A DNA stretch of 64,000 nucleotides. It comes from Sphingomonas sp. Its GTDB lineage: Bacteria > Pseudomonadota > Alphaproteobacteria > Sphingomonadales > Sphingomonadaceae. Positions 29,046 to 36,683 of this stretch are shown one piece after another. Position 1 is the stretch's first letter. Every line of letters starts with the position of its first letter. A model generated the notes under the pieces. That model saw nothing but the letters and a program-made list of their open reading frames with translations. It searched no databases and was not told the DNA's origin. The position numbers and the translations under genes are program-made. The stretch lies in contig NZ_JANYEK010000079.1 in NCBI RefSeq assembly GCF_025363195.1, forward strand, positions 31,999 to 95,998, read 5' to 3'.

Positions 29046-29632
29046 ACTTCCGCCTGATCGTCATGTTGTACGGATGCCGCAAGTCGGCCGAGACCGCGAT
29101 GGATATTTACTTTGACGAGCGACATGCTCTGGCCCGTCATCTGCGCCGCTTCCTCGATCGTGAAACCTTCGAGCTTGACCAGGCGGATGACCGTGGCCTG
29201 CGCCGGTTTCAAATGCGACAGCAATTCGTCCAGCACGATCGCGCTGGTCACCGCCGCGCCGTGATCCTCGACCCCGGCGATATTGTCATCCAACTCGTCG
29301 GTCAGTTCGCGGCTCATGCTGCGCAGCCGGTCGATCCATTTGTAGCGCGCGATCGCCGCGAGCCACGGTCGGAACGGGCGGTCGACCGAATAGGTATGCC
29401 GCTTGGTATGCACCGCAATCAGCGCCTCCTGCGCGGCATCCTCTACGGCGGCCGGCGGCAGGCGGCGGGCGTAATAGCGCCGCAACCACACGGTGATCTC
29501 GGACAACAGGCGATGATAGGCACCGCCCCCTCCCACGCTGGGGCCGGCATTGGCGGCGGCCATCAACCGGCCCCAATCGTCAACCGCATCGTCGTCCGCA
29601 ACGGGGCTCGCCATGTGTGGCATCTGCGCCAT
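29042..29632 (-). CDS. sigF: ECF RNA polymerase sigma factor (SigF-like)
   Basis: 196 aa from ATG 29632, with GAAGGA-type ribosome sites just upstream; the 73-residue track extension is discarded. Sigma region 2 is visible as AVEDAAQEALIAVHTKRHTYSVDRPFRPWLAAIARYKWIDRLR and region 4 as LKPAQATVIRLVKLEGFTIEEAAQMTGQSMSLVKVNIHRGL. The 3' end meets the NrsF-type anti-sigma gene, which defines the SigF group of ECF factors, known in Caulobacter to respond to heavy metals. Its probable regulon promoters (GTAACC-N16-CGAA) occur four times in the next 6 kb. None was found in front of sigF itself. Confidence 0.9.
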   Translation of the reverse strand: MAQMPHMASPVADDDAVDDWGRLMAAANAGPSVGGGGAYHRLLSEITVWLRRYYARRLPPAAVEDAAQEALIAVHTKRHTYSVDRPFRPWLAAIARYKWIDRLRSMSRELTDELDDNIAGVEDHGAAVTSAIVLDELLSHLKPAQATVIRLVKLEGFTIEEAAQMTGQSMSLVKVNIHRGLGRLAASVQHDDQAEV

Positions 29633-29814
29633 CGTCCTTCTCCGTCCTGCGCGACGATCCTCATCACCGCTGCATCCTCTCTCGGTCCGGTATCGTCCAC
29701 ATACCATGTACCAGATGTGCATGTGTTCCATGCCTGCAGCGCAGGGTGCGCAGAATTCTGGAAATATAACAGCGCGTTGAGTTTTACGAACGACGGCGGT
29801 CGAAACGGGGGACC

Positions 29815-29840
29815 GTAACCGAAGACGATTTTTCAGCGAA
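29815..29840 (+). promoter_or_regulatory. SigF-type promoter GTAACC-N16-CGAA for the 43-aa membrane protein
   Basis: GTAACC at 29815-29820, then 16 nt, then CGAA at 29837-29840. The expected start of transcription is near 29847, about 38 nt before the ATG at 29885. The site reads away from sigF. Confidence 0.78.
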
Positions 29841-29884
29841 CGTCGGGTCATGGGCCATCACGCCCAGTGCAAAGGATCGTTTTG

Positions 29885-30016
29885 ATGACTGTCGACCAAA
29901 CCCCCGCCGCCAGCCCGTTCCACGCTATGTTGCCGTTGCTCGGCACGTCCTTCGCCTTCGTCGTGCTGATCGGCGTCGGTTTCATCCTCGGCGGGTTTGC
30001 GATCATGATGAGCTGA
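29885..30016 (+). CDS. Small membrane protein in the SigF-type regulon (43 aa)
   Basis: Not in the ORF track. ATG 29885 has AAGGATCG 7 nt upstream. The product begins MTVDQTPAASPFHAML and continues with one hydrophobic segment of about 25 residues (LLGTSFAFVVLIGVGFILGG), ending FAIMMS. It is predicted to be a single-span membrane protein; I do not recognise a family. A perfect SigF-type promoter lies 45 nt upstream, so it should be induced with the bufferin operons. A LysR gene follows 62 bp later. Possible roles: modulation of NrsF, a metal-stress membrane peptide, or a partner of BufD1. The codon pattern is GC-rich as expected for a coding sequence. Confidence 0.7.
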   Translation: MTVDQTPAASPFHAMLPLLGTSFAFVVLIGVGFILGGFAIMMS

Positions 30017-30078
30017 TTGAGCGCGCAACGTATTCCGTGTCGCTGGCCACGATCCGGCGGGTCTGTTACGGGTCCGAC

Positions 30079-30966
30079 ATGGAGATGCATCAGGTCCGCT
30101 ATTTCCTGGCGATGGCGCGGAGCCTGAATTTCACGCGCGCGGCGGAGGAATGCAACGTCACGCAACCGTCGCTGACGCGGGCGATCCAGAAGCTGGAAGA
30201 GGAACTCGGCGGGCCGCTGTTCCGGCGCGAACGGTCCCGCACCCATCTTACCGATCTCGGCCGGTTGATGCTGCCGCATCTCGAACGCACCGTCGAGGCG
30301 GCGGAGGCGGCAAAGCAGATCGCGCGCGATGTCGGCAAGGCGCAGGTCGCCGCGCTGGCTCTGGGCGTCGCGTCGTCGATCGATTCCGCCGTGCTGGAGG
30401 CGGTGATCGCCGAGGTTGCCGCGGGTCTGCCTGGCTTCGAGCTGTCGGTGACCAGCGCATCGTCAGCCGAAATCATCGAAGGCGCGCTGAGCGGCACGCT
30501 CGATCTCGTGATCGTCGAACTGCCCGATGACGGGCCGGACCGGATGGAGGCGTGGCCGCTGTTCGACCAGCTCTACTACCTCGTTACCCGCGCGGATCAT
30601 CCGCTCGCCGCGCGCGCGACGGCGAAGCTGGCCGATGCACGCGACGAACCCTTTATCGACTGGGGCGGCGATGCGGCGGAACGGCTGCTCGCGGCGGCGG
30701 GATCGGTCGGCTTCACGCCCGCCATCCCGCACCGCGCCTCCGGCCCCGATCAGGTCTGTCGCCTGATCCTCGCCGGGCTGGGCAGCGCGCTGATGCCGCC
30801 GCCGCGCGGGGACGACGGGCGGTTGCGGGCGGTGCGGCTGGAGGACGTCTCGATCTCCCGCCACGTCGTGCTATCGGCGATCAGCGGACGGCGGCGGTCG
30901 ATCGCGGCGGAGGCCTTCGTCCGTGCATCGCGTGCGCGCGACTGGAAAGGCGCCTCAGTCGTCTGA
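30079..30966 (+). CDS. LysR family transcriptional regulator
   Basis: 295 aa from ATG 30079 (MEMHQVRYFLAMARSLNFT); a start 14 codons earlier in the track is not supported by the family. The N-terminal winged helix-turn-helix reads FTRAAEECNVTQPSLTRAIQKLEEELGGPLF. The C-terminal part is a LysR substrate-binding domain. Its 3' end overlaps a convergent peroxiredoxin-like gene by 12 bp. The effector is unknown. It may regulate that redox gene, but no LysR T-N11-A site has been identified by me. Confidence 0.92.
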   Translation: MEMHQVRYFLAMARSLNFTRAAEECNVTQPSLTRAIQKLEEELGGPLFRRERSRTHLTDLGRLMLPHLERTVEAAEAAKQIARDVGKAQVAALALGVASSIDSAVLEAVIAEVAAGLPGFELSVTSASSAEIIEGALSGTLDLVIVELPDDGPDRMEAWPLFDQLYYLVTRADHPLAARATAKLADARDEPFIDWGGDAAERLLAAAGSVGFTPAIPHRASGPDQVCRLILAGLGSALMPPPRGDDGRLRAVRLEDVSISRHVVLSAISGRRRSIAAEAFVRASRARDWKGASVV

Positions 30967-31593
30967 CGCGACCAGCGCGGCGATCACGTCGGCGGGATCG
31001 GCGCGTTCGCGGAAATCCGGGTCGGCATAAGCGTAAAGCACCACGCCGTTACGATCGATCAGGAAGGTCGCCGGCACCGCCATCAACCCCGCCTGCGATC
31101 CGTAAGCCAGACCAAGGTCGAGGCCGTAACCACGATAGCGATCGAGCATCGGCGCGCCGAGATGGAAGGCCAGCCCGAGATCGAGGGCGACGCCGTGATC
31201 CACGTCGCACAACATCGTCATCGGATCGACGAAGATCGTCGCCAGCGCCGCCGCCCGTCCGCCGACTTCTCCGGTAACGGCGGCAAAGGCGGCGCCCCTG
31301 GCTGCAAGTGCGGGCAGCATCGCCGCCCACGCTGCCAGCTCATGGCGGCAGAACGGACACCAGCCACCGCGATTGAAGCTCAAGACCAGCGGGCCGCCGG
31401 ACAGTAATGTACCGAGCGAGCGATAGCGGCCCTGTGCATCGGGCAAGGCGAAATCCGGGAACGTATCGCCCACGCGCGGCGCGTTGGCGCCCACACCGGC
31501 CCGACGCAGCCGATCGACCAGAATGTCGTAATGCGGCTGCCAATCGGGATTGCAGGTGGCGCGCAGCGCATCGGCGAGGCTGGTGTTGGTCAT
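30955..31593 (-). CDS. Peroxiredoxin-like (AhpC/TSA) protein
   Basis: 212 aa. The thioredoxin-like domain carries GGWCPFCRHELAAW, a CxxC with the position of a peroxidatic cysteine, and the substrate-site segment VPATFLIDRNGVV. No signal peptide, so cytosolic. The family (AhpC/TSA, DUF899-like neighbours) commonly appears with LysR regulators. It converges with the LysR gene with a 12-bp overlap. It may serve peroxide or thiol defence alongside the metal-stress genes, but no SigF-type promoter was found in front of it. Confidence 0.85.
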   Translation of the reverse strand: MTNTSLADALRATCNPDWQPHYDILVDRLRRAGVGANAPRVGDTFPDFALPDAQGRYRSLGTLLSGGPLVLSFNRGGWCPFCRHELAAWAAMLPALAARGAAFAAVTGEVGGRAAALATIFVDPMTMLCDVDHGVALDLGLAFHLGAPMLDRYRGYGLDLGLAYGSQAGLMAVPATFLIDRNGVVLYAYADPDFRERADPADVIAALVASDD

Positions 31594-31696
31594 GCCCCAG
31601 GATGGCGGGGAAGCGCGGCCGAGGGAAGCGGGCAGGGGGCATGGAGTCGATACCCGGCGCGTATGATCGGCCCAAGACTAGCGGCTATCGCTCGAA

Positions 31697-32434
31697 TCAG
31701 TCGATCGCGACGATCAGCCCGTCGCGCAACCAGGTGCCGAGGATCGCGCCGATCTCCGACGGATCGCTGTCGTGAACGTGCCGCGCGAGCGTGCAGGTCG
31801 CGGCGAAACTCGCGCCGGACAGGGTCGCGGTCAGCGCCGTCAGTTCGACCGGTTCGGTGGTGCGAAAGCTGGGCGACAGCCCGTCGCGCCATACCAACAG
31901 GCCTGCGCGTGGCATGATTTCGGGCGGCGGAGGCATGTCCCCTGTCGCCAGCGCGTTCCAGATCGCGACCGCATTGGTGCGCACGTCCCGTGCCGCGACG
32001 TGCGGGGCGAGGACGATCGTCGCCGTTTCCCAATCGACCTCGGCCAGTCTGGCGGGATCGATCGCGGGCGTATCGGCGACGGCGAAGGCTTGACGCAACG
32101 CCCGATCGAGCCACGCCAGCTCGACGACTTCCAGATCGTCGGCATGGCGCTCCGCAAACGCTTCGGCGAAGTCCGGGCCATACGCCGCCAGCGTCCAGCT
32201 GCTCGGCGGATGCTGGTCGATATAGGCGCCCGCCGCGGCCTCGAACGCCTCCTCGCCAAGCCACAAAGCGGTTTTCTCATAGGGGTCGCGCAGGCAATCA
32301 ATCAGCGTGGCGCGGTAGGCGTGGGCATAAACCGGCAGGCCGCGTCGGGAGGCCTCGGGTACATGCCGCGCCACCGCAACGTCGCCGCGCAGGATGTGGG
32401 CGCGAAAGTCGCGTTGCAGGTCGATCAGGCTCAC
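31697..32434 (-). CDS. bufC2: BufC-type partner protein (DUF2063), bufferin-2 locus
   Basis: 245 aa from GTG 32434, overlapping the bufB2 stop as GTGA; the long track ORF is a shadow of bufB2 joined to it. The N-terminus VSLIDLQRDFRAHILRGD and the following VYAHAYRATLIDCLRDPYEKTALWLGEEAF are typical of DUF2063 proteins, which bind RiPP precursors and pass them to the DUF692 oxidase. The C-terminal half is a less conserved substrate-specificity domain. It should present BufA2 to BufB2. Confidence 0.87.
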   Translation of the reverse strand: MSLIDLQRDFRAHILRGDVAVARHVPEASRRGLPVYAHAYRATLIDCLRDPYEKTALWLGEEAFEAAAGAYIDQHPPSSWTLAAYGPDFAEAFAERHADDLEVVELAWLDRALRQAFAVADTPAIDPARLAEVDWETATIVLAPHVAARDVRTNAVAIWNALATGDMPPPPEIMPRAGLLVWRDGLSPSFRTTEPVELTALTATLSGASFAATCTLARHVHDSDPSEIGAILGTWLRDGLIVAID

Positions 32435-33276
32435 GCCGCCGCCCTCAAATGGGGTGCGGCGATCGCGCGGGCCATGTCGAGTTCGCCGAGCAATACCTCC
32501 AGCGCAGGAATATCGTCGTCGCGTTCGATCATCGTCGCGACATCGCCGAGCCGTTCGACCGCCGCGCGATAGAGTGCCCAGACACCGTCCGGCACGGGAT
32601 GGTCGTGCGTGTCGATCAGCAAGCCGTCGCGCCCCTGGCTGTGCCCGGCGAGATGGACCTGCCGCACGCGATCGGCGGGAATGGCGTCGAGATATTGGAT
32701 CGCGTCGAAGTCGTGATTCTTCGCGCTGACGAACACGTTGTTGACGTCGAGCAGCAGATAGCAGCCGGTGCGGCGAGACATCTCGGCGATGAAATCCCAT
32801 TCGCCATACGCCGCGTCGGCGAACTCGACATAACTGGAGGGGTTTTCCAGCAGCATCGCCCGGCCCAGCATTTCCTGTGCGCGATCGATATTGTCGCACA
32901 CCAGATCCAGCGCCTCGCGCGTGTAGGGCAACGGCAGCAAATCGTGGCTGTTGAAGCCCTCAATTCCGGTCCAGCTCAGATGATCGGAAACCCATATCGG
33001 CTCGATCCGGTCGGCTAGCATCCGCAGGCGGCGTAGATAGTCCGGGTTGAGGCCGTCGGCCGAACCGATCGACATCGAAACGCCGTGCAGGGCGACGGGG
33101 TAATGCGCGCGCACGCGCGCCAGCACGTCGAGCGGGCGGCCGCCGTCGACCATGAAATTCTCGGAAATCACCTCGACGAAATCCACGTCCACATCGCCGT
33201 CCAGAAAGGCGGGATAATGTGGTGGGCGCATGCCGAGCCCGAAGGCGCGGGTCGGAGGCAGATCAGGGTAGGTCAT
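32431..33276 (-). CDS. bufB2: MNIO family (DUF692) RiPP-modifying oxidase, bufferin-2 locus
   Basis: 281 aa from ATG 33276. A TIM-barrel multinuclear non-haem iron oxidase: LHGVSMSIGS, VSDHLSW, LENPSSYV, LLLDVNNVFVSAKNH, VHLAGHSQG, IDTHDHPVPDGVWALY and IERDDDIPAL supply the conserved His/Asp/Glu iron ligands. Characterised BufB enzymes convert precursor cysteines to thio-oxazole-type heterocycles. It lies 62 bp after bufA2, separated by a strong hairpin, and is coupled to bufC2. Confidence 0.92.
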   Translation of the reverse strand: MTYPDLPPTRAFGLGMRPPHYPAFLDGDVDVDFVEVISENFMVDGGRPLDVLARVRAHYPVALHGVSMSIGSADGLNPDYLRRLRMLADRIEPIWVSDHLSWTGIEGFNSHDLLPLPYTREALDLVCDNIDRAQEMLGRAMLLENPSSYVEFADAAYGEWDFIAEMSRRTGCYLLLDVNNVFVSAKNHDFDAIQYLDAIPADRVRQVHLAGHSQGRDGLLIDTHDHPVPDGVWALYRAAVERLGDVATMIERDDDIPALEVLLGELDMARAIAAPHLRAAA

Positions 33277-33304
33277 CGCAACAGATCCTCGTCGCGGGAG
33301 GTAT

Positions 33305-33330
33305 CCCCGGATGCCGCGAAGCATCCGGGG
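33305..33330 (-). terminator. Perfect hairpin between bufA2 and bufB2 (attenuator/stabiliser)
   Basis: Stem CCCCGGATGC / GCATCCGGGG (10 bp, perfect) with loop CGCGAA, starting 8 bp after the bufA2 stop. There is no T-run, so it is more likely a partial terminator or a 3' mRNA-stabilising structure that lets the precursor be made in excess over its modifying enzymes. Confidence 0.65.
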
Positions 33331-33338
33331 CGTAGGTC

Positions 33339-33602
33339 TTACTTCTCGGTCAGCGTGCCGCCGGCCTTGGCGCAGGCCTTGGTCGACAGTGCCTTGAAGC
33401 CCTGGCCCTTGCACTCGTTCTGGCCCTTGCATTCATGGGTGCCGCTCTTGCAGTCGGACGTGCCCTTGCAGCTGTTGACGCCGTAGCAATGGACGACCGT
33501 GCCAGCCTTTGCGGCATTGGCGGGCGTTACGACGGCAGCACCGGCAACGGCGATGACAGCGGCGGCGGTGGCGAAGTTGATGGTTTTCGACAGGGTCGTC
33601 AT
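33339..33602 (-). CDS. bufA2: Bufferin-type RiPP precursor, 6-Cys class
   Basis: 87 aa from ATG 33602, with AGGAG upstream; the track start at 33710 crosses the promoter. The N-terminus is a signal peptide (MTTLSKTINFATAAAVIAV...VTPANA) with cleavage before AKAG. The mature ~55 residues carry six Cys in a repeating pattern: CYGVNSC, GTSDC, GTHEC, GQNEC and TKAC near the end. This matches the non-DUF2282 bufferin-2 class as I recall it. BufB-type oxidases modify central cysteines, giving a periplasmic copper-binding peptide. A perfect SigF-type promoter lies at 33651-33676. Confidence 0.87.
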   Translation of the reverse strand: MTTLSKTINFATAAAVIAVAGAAVVTPANAAKAGTVVHCYGVNSCKGTSDCKSGTHECKGQNECKGQGFKALSTKACAKAGGTLTEK

Positions 33603-33650
33603 TGTTGGTCTCCTGGAGGAATTTTTTTCTGCCCATTCGGCGATCGTTGT

Positions 33651-33676
33651 TTCGCCTGCGCAATCGCCCCGGTTAC
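33651..33676 (-). promoter_or_regulatory. SigF-type promoter GTAACC-N16-CGAA for bufA2B2C2
   Basis: On the minus strand GTAACC (33676-33671), exactly 16 nt, then CGAA (33654-33651). The expected leader to bufA2 is about 42 nt. The site begins 31 bp after the glutaminase stop. Confidence 0.82.
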
Positions 33677-33706
33677 AGATCGGAGGGCGAGCGAAAGAAA
33701 ATATTG

Positions 33707-34648
33707 TCACGATGGTATCGGGGGGTCGAACACCGACCAGCCGGTGCGCTGCACCAGCCGTTCCAGCGCCAGCGTGCCAAGCTGAGAATTGCCACGGGCG
33801 TTGAGCCCCGGCGACCAGACGGCGATGCTCGCCGTGCCCGGCACGATCGCCAGGATGCCGCCGCCGACGCCGGATTTGCCCGGCAGGCCGACGCGGAAGG
33901 CGAATTCGCCCGATCCGTCATAATGGCCGCACGTCATCATCAGCGCGTTGATCCGTCGCGCGCGCTGCATCGACACCACGCTGCGCCCGGTCATCGGGTT
34001 GCGCCCGCCCAGCATCAGATAGGCGCCGGCCTGCGCCAATTGTCGACACGTCATGGCGATGGCGCATTGGTGGAAATAGACGCCGAGCACGCGGTCGACC
34101 GCATTGTGGATATTCCCGAACGAGCGCATGTAATTGCCCAGCGCGATGTTGCGATATCCGGTCGAGCGTTCCGCCTCGGCCACCGCCTCGTCGATGAAGA
34201 TCGCCTCGTCCCCGGCCAGCGCGCGCACGAAGCGCAGCAATTCGCCGAGCACCTCGGCCGGTGCGCTATGGCCGAGCAGCAGATCGGCCACGACGATCGC
34301 CCCGGCATTGATGAACGGGTTGCGCGGAATGCCATGTTCCGATTCGAGCTGGACGATCGAATTGAACGCCGTGCCGGATGGCTCGCGCCCCACGCGCTTC
34401 CACAGTGCTTCGCCGTGCTGGCCCAGCGCCATTGTCAGGCCGAAAACCTTCGCCACGCTCTGGATCGAAAAAGCCGTCGTGGCGTCTCCCGCCAGATGAC
34501 AGCGCCCATCGGCGGTAACGATCGCGATGCCGAACCGCGCCGGATCGATCGCGGCGAGCGGCGCGATATAGTCCGCCACGGTGCCACGATCCGGCGCGTC
34601 GGCCATTTCGGCGGCGATCTCCGCCACGATGTTGCTCAGGTCCGCCAT
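33707..34648 (-). CDS. glsA: Glutaminase (serine-dependent, GlsA family)
   Basis: 313 aa from ATG 34648, with GGGAG at proper distance; the track start at 34963 runs through the bufA1 promoter and gene and is wrong. It hydrolyses glutamine to glutamate and ammonia. The beta-lactamase-like Ser-x-x-Lys motif is [10 protein letters not shown]. Further family motifs: [29 protein letters not shown] and [12 protein letters not shown]. It is placed between the two bufferin operons, reading into bufA2. Whether this has functional meaning, such as acid or metal stress, is not known. Confidence 0.95.
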   Translation of the reverse strand: MADLSNIVAEIAAEMADAPDRGTVADYIAPLAAIDPARFGIAIVTADGRCHLAGDATTAFSIQSVAKVFGLTMALGQHGEALWKRVGREPSGTAFNSIVQLESEHGIPRNPFINAGAIVVADLLLGHSAPAEVLGELLRFVRALAGDEAIFIDEAVAEAERSTGYRNIALGNYMRSFGNIHNAVDRVLGVYFHQCAIAMTCRQLAQAGAYLMLGGRNPMTGRSVVSMQRARRINALMMTCGHYDGSGEFAFRVGLPGKSGVGGGILAIVPGTASIAVWSPGLNARGNSQLGTLALERLVQRTGWSVFDPPIPS

Positions 34649-34667
34649 GAATTCTCCCGCCCCGGCT

Positions 34668-34693
34668 GTAACCGATCGTTCGGCGGGCGCGAA
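34668..34693 (+). promoter_or_regulatory. SigF-type promoter GTAACC-N16-CGAA for bufA1B1C1D1
   Basis: GTAACC at 34668-34673, exactly 16 nt, CGAA at 34690-34693. The expected transcription start near 34700 gives a 100-nt leader before bufA1, with a possible stem ATGACC / GGTCAT. The site lies in the intergenic region divergent from glsA. Confidence 0.82.
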
Positions 34694-34799
34694 CCCCGTG
34701 TCATGACCGGCCTGATCGCCTCTCGGGTCATCGTGCGGCGGGCACTCCGATGTGGAGTTCCGGCGCTGGCGAGGCACATATTCGTTTTGGAGATTCAAT

Positions 34800-35066
34800 A
34801 TGACCACCCGTATTTCGGCCGCACTCGCGGCGGTCCTGGTTACCTCGCTCACCGCCGGTGCCGCGACCGCACAGGCCGCCAAGCCGATGGAAAAATGCTT
34901 CGGCGTATCCAAGGCGGGCAAGAACGATTGCAAGGCCGGCACCGGCACCAGCTGCGCGGGCACGTCCAGGATCGATTACCAGAAGAACGCCTGGAAGCTC
35001 GTTCCGGCTGGCACCTGCACCAAGATCAAGACCCCCAAAGGCGCCGGGTCGCTGACCGAGAGCTGA
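34800..35066 (+). CDS. bufA1: Bufferin-type RiPP precursor, DUF2282 (4-Cys class)
   Basis: 88 aa from ATG 34800, with TGGAG 8 nt upstream. The signal peptide [26 protein letters not shown] is followed by the mature peptide with four cysteines in the DUF2282 pattern: [14 protein letters not shown], then TSCAGTS, then [11 protein letters not shown]. This is the classic bufferin-1 precursor signature. The product is expected to be exported and to sequester copper in the periplasm after modification by BufB1/BufC1. First gene of a four-gene plus-strand operon under a SigF-type promoter. Confidence 0.93.
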   Translation: MTTRISAALAAVLVTSLTAGAATAQAAKPMEKCFGVSKAGKNDCKAGTGTSCAGTSRIDYQKNAWKLVPAGTCTKIKTPKGAGSLTES

Positions 35067-35109
35067 TCGCGCGGACCCTCGTTCCAGAGGCATGAAGGGA
35101 GGTTGCGAC

Positions 35110-35943
35110 ATGAGCGTTACTGCAGGAATCGGTTTCAAGACCGCGCACCTTGCCGATGCGCTTCCGTGCCGAGCCCCCGGCCTCTGGTTCGAGGTCCATG
35201 CCGAGAATTATATGGTGGAGGGCGGTCCCCGGCTTGCCGCGCTCGTCGCGCTGGCGGACCGTCATCCCGTTTCGCTTCATGGTGTCGGCCTGTCGCTCGC
35301 CTCGGTCGCGCCACCGCCGCCCGACCATATCGTGCGGCTGCGCACCCTGGCCGATGGCATTTCCCCGACCGCGGTGTCCGACCATCTCGCGTGGCAGCGC
35401 TGGAACGGGGCGCATCATAGCGATTTCCTGCCTTTCCCCCGCACCCGTCAGGCGCTGTCGCATGCAGTGGACAATATCGACATCGTACAAGCGGCGCTCG
35501 GGCGCTCGATCATGGTCGAAAATCCCTCGCTTTATGTCGATCTGCCCGGTCATGACCTGAGCGAGGTCGATTTCCTCACCGAACTCGCCCGCCGCACTGG
35601 CTGCGGCCTGCTGCTCGACGTCAACAACGTGTTCGTCAGCGCCCATAATCTCGGTTTCAGCGCGGATGCCGTGATCGATGCCTTTCCGGCCGATCTGGTC
35701 GGCGAGATCCACCTTGCCGGGCACAGTCGCGATGCCGATCCGGATAGCCCGTTGCTGGTCGATTCGCATGCGTGTGCGATCGCCGATCCGGTCTGGGCCT
35801 TGTACGAACGGTTGATCGCCCGGATCGGCCCGCGCCCGACCCTGATCGAACGCGATGATGACATTCCCGATTTCGGCACCTTGCTCGCCGAGCGGGATCG
35901 CGCGCACGCCCTTCTCGCCGTGCGCGTGCCCGCTCATGTCTGA
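35110..35943 (+). CDS. bufB1: MNIO family (DUF692) RiPP-modifying oxidase, bufferin-1 locus
   Basis: 277 aa from ATG 35110, with GGGAGG upstream. Multinuclear non-haem iron oxidase barrel: WFEVHAENYM, LHGVGLSLAS, VSDHLAW, MVENPSLYVDL, GLLLDVNNVFVSAHN, IHLAGHS, VDSHACAIADPVWALY and LIERDDDIPD. It is clearly related to but distinct from bufB2, so the two operons are not a recent duplication. It is expected to oxidise cysteines in BufA1. It overlaps bufC1 by 8 bp. Confidence 0.93.
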   Translation: MSVTAGIGFKTAHLADALPCRAPGLWFEVHAENYMVEGGPRLAALVALADRHPVSLHGVGLSLASVAPPPPDHIVRLRTLADGISPTAVSDHLAWQRWNGAHHSDFLPFPRTRQALSHAVDNIDIVQAALGRSIMVENPSLYVDLPGHDLSEVDFLTELARRTGCGLLLDVNNVFVSAHNLGFSADAVIDAFPADLVGEIHLAGHSRDADPDSPLLVDSHACAIADPVWALYERLIARIGPRPTLIERDDDIPDFGTLLAERDRAHALLAVRVPAHV

Positions 35944-36649
35944 CGCTGCCGACTTCCAGCACGCCTTTGGCGATGCGCTGTTCGGCGCGCCGATGCTCGT
36001 CGCCGATCCGGCCCCTGCGCGCGCGCTCGCGGTCCATCGCAACACGTCGGCCAAAGCGGCGCAGGATGCGCTGGCGGACAATTTCCCCGTCGTCCGCGCC
36101 TTGGTCGGCGCGCAGGCCTTTGCCGGCGCCGCTACGGATTTCGTGGAGCAAGCGCCGCCGGTCGATCCGCGTCTGTGCCTGTACGGCGCAGGCTTCCCGG
36201 CTTTCTTTTCGCAATATACGCCGTTCGCCGAATATTCGTATCTTGCCGATGTCGGGACGATCGAATGGCTCGCGATCGAGGCGCTGTTCGCCGCCGATGC
36301 CGCCTCGCTCGACGGTGCGGCGTTCGACGCGGATCTCGATCTGGATCGACCATTGCGACTGCATCCGGCGACCCGCCATGCCCGCCTGTCATCCCCGGCA
36401 GGCAGCATCTGGCTGGCGCATCAGGCGGACGATGCGGATGCGTCGCTGGCCGACCTTGTGTGGGTCGGCGAAGCGATATTGGTCACGCGTCCGGCCGATG
36501 CGCTGATCGTCACGATCTTTCCGTCGGGCGGGGCGGCGTTCCTCGACGCCTGCCGCGCCGGCCAATCGCTTGGCGCGGCTGCCGCGGGCTGCGGTGACCA
36601 TCTGCCCGCCATCTTCGCCACGCTGACCGCCGCTGGCGCCTTCGCCTGA
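35936..36649 (+). CDS. bufC1: BufC-type partner protein (DUF2063), bufferin-1 locus
   Basis: 237 aa from ATG 35936 inside the end of bufB1. DUF2063 N-terminal helical domain: [42 protein letters not shown] and [12 protein letters not shown]. The family recruits the precursor leader region to the DUF692 oxidase. The C-terminal half is a beta-rich domain of lower conservation. Translation is coupled to bufB1, indicating a fixed complex. Confidence 0.9.
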   Translation: MSDAADFQHAFGDALFGAPMLVADPAPARALAVHRNTSAKAAQDALADNFPVVRALVGAQAFAGAATDFVEQAPPVDPRLCLYGAGFPAFFSQYTPFAEYSYLADVGTIEWLAIEALFAADAASLDGAAFDADLDLDRPLRLHPATRHARLSSPAGSIWLAHQADDADASLADLVWVGEAILVTRPADALIVTIFPSGGAAFLDACRAGQSLGAAAAGCGDHLPAIFATLTAAGAFA

Positions 36650-36683
36650 TTTTCCTCTCCCGATCTCGTCCAGGACCAAGTCG

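Noticed and set aside
33602-35095. 497-aa plus-strand ORF over glsA
   Set aside because: Covers the glutaminase and both bufferin promoters; no coding motif of its own.
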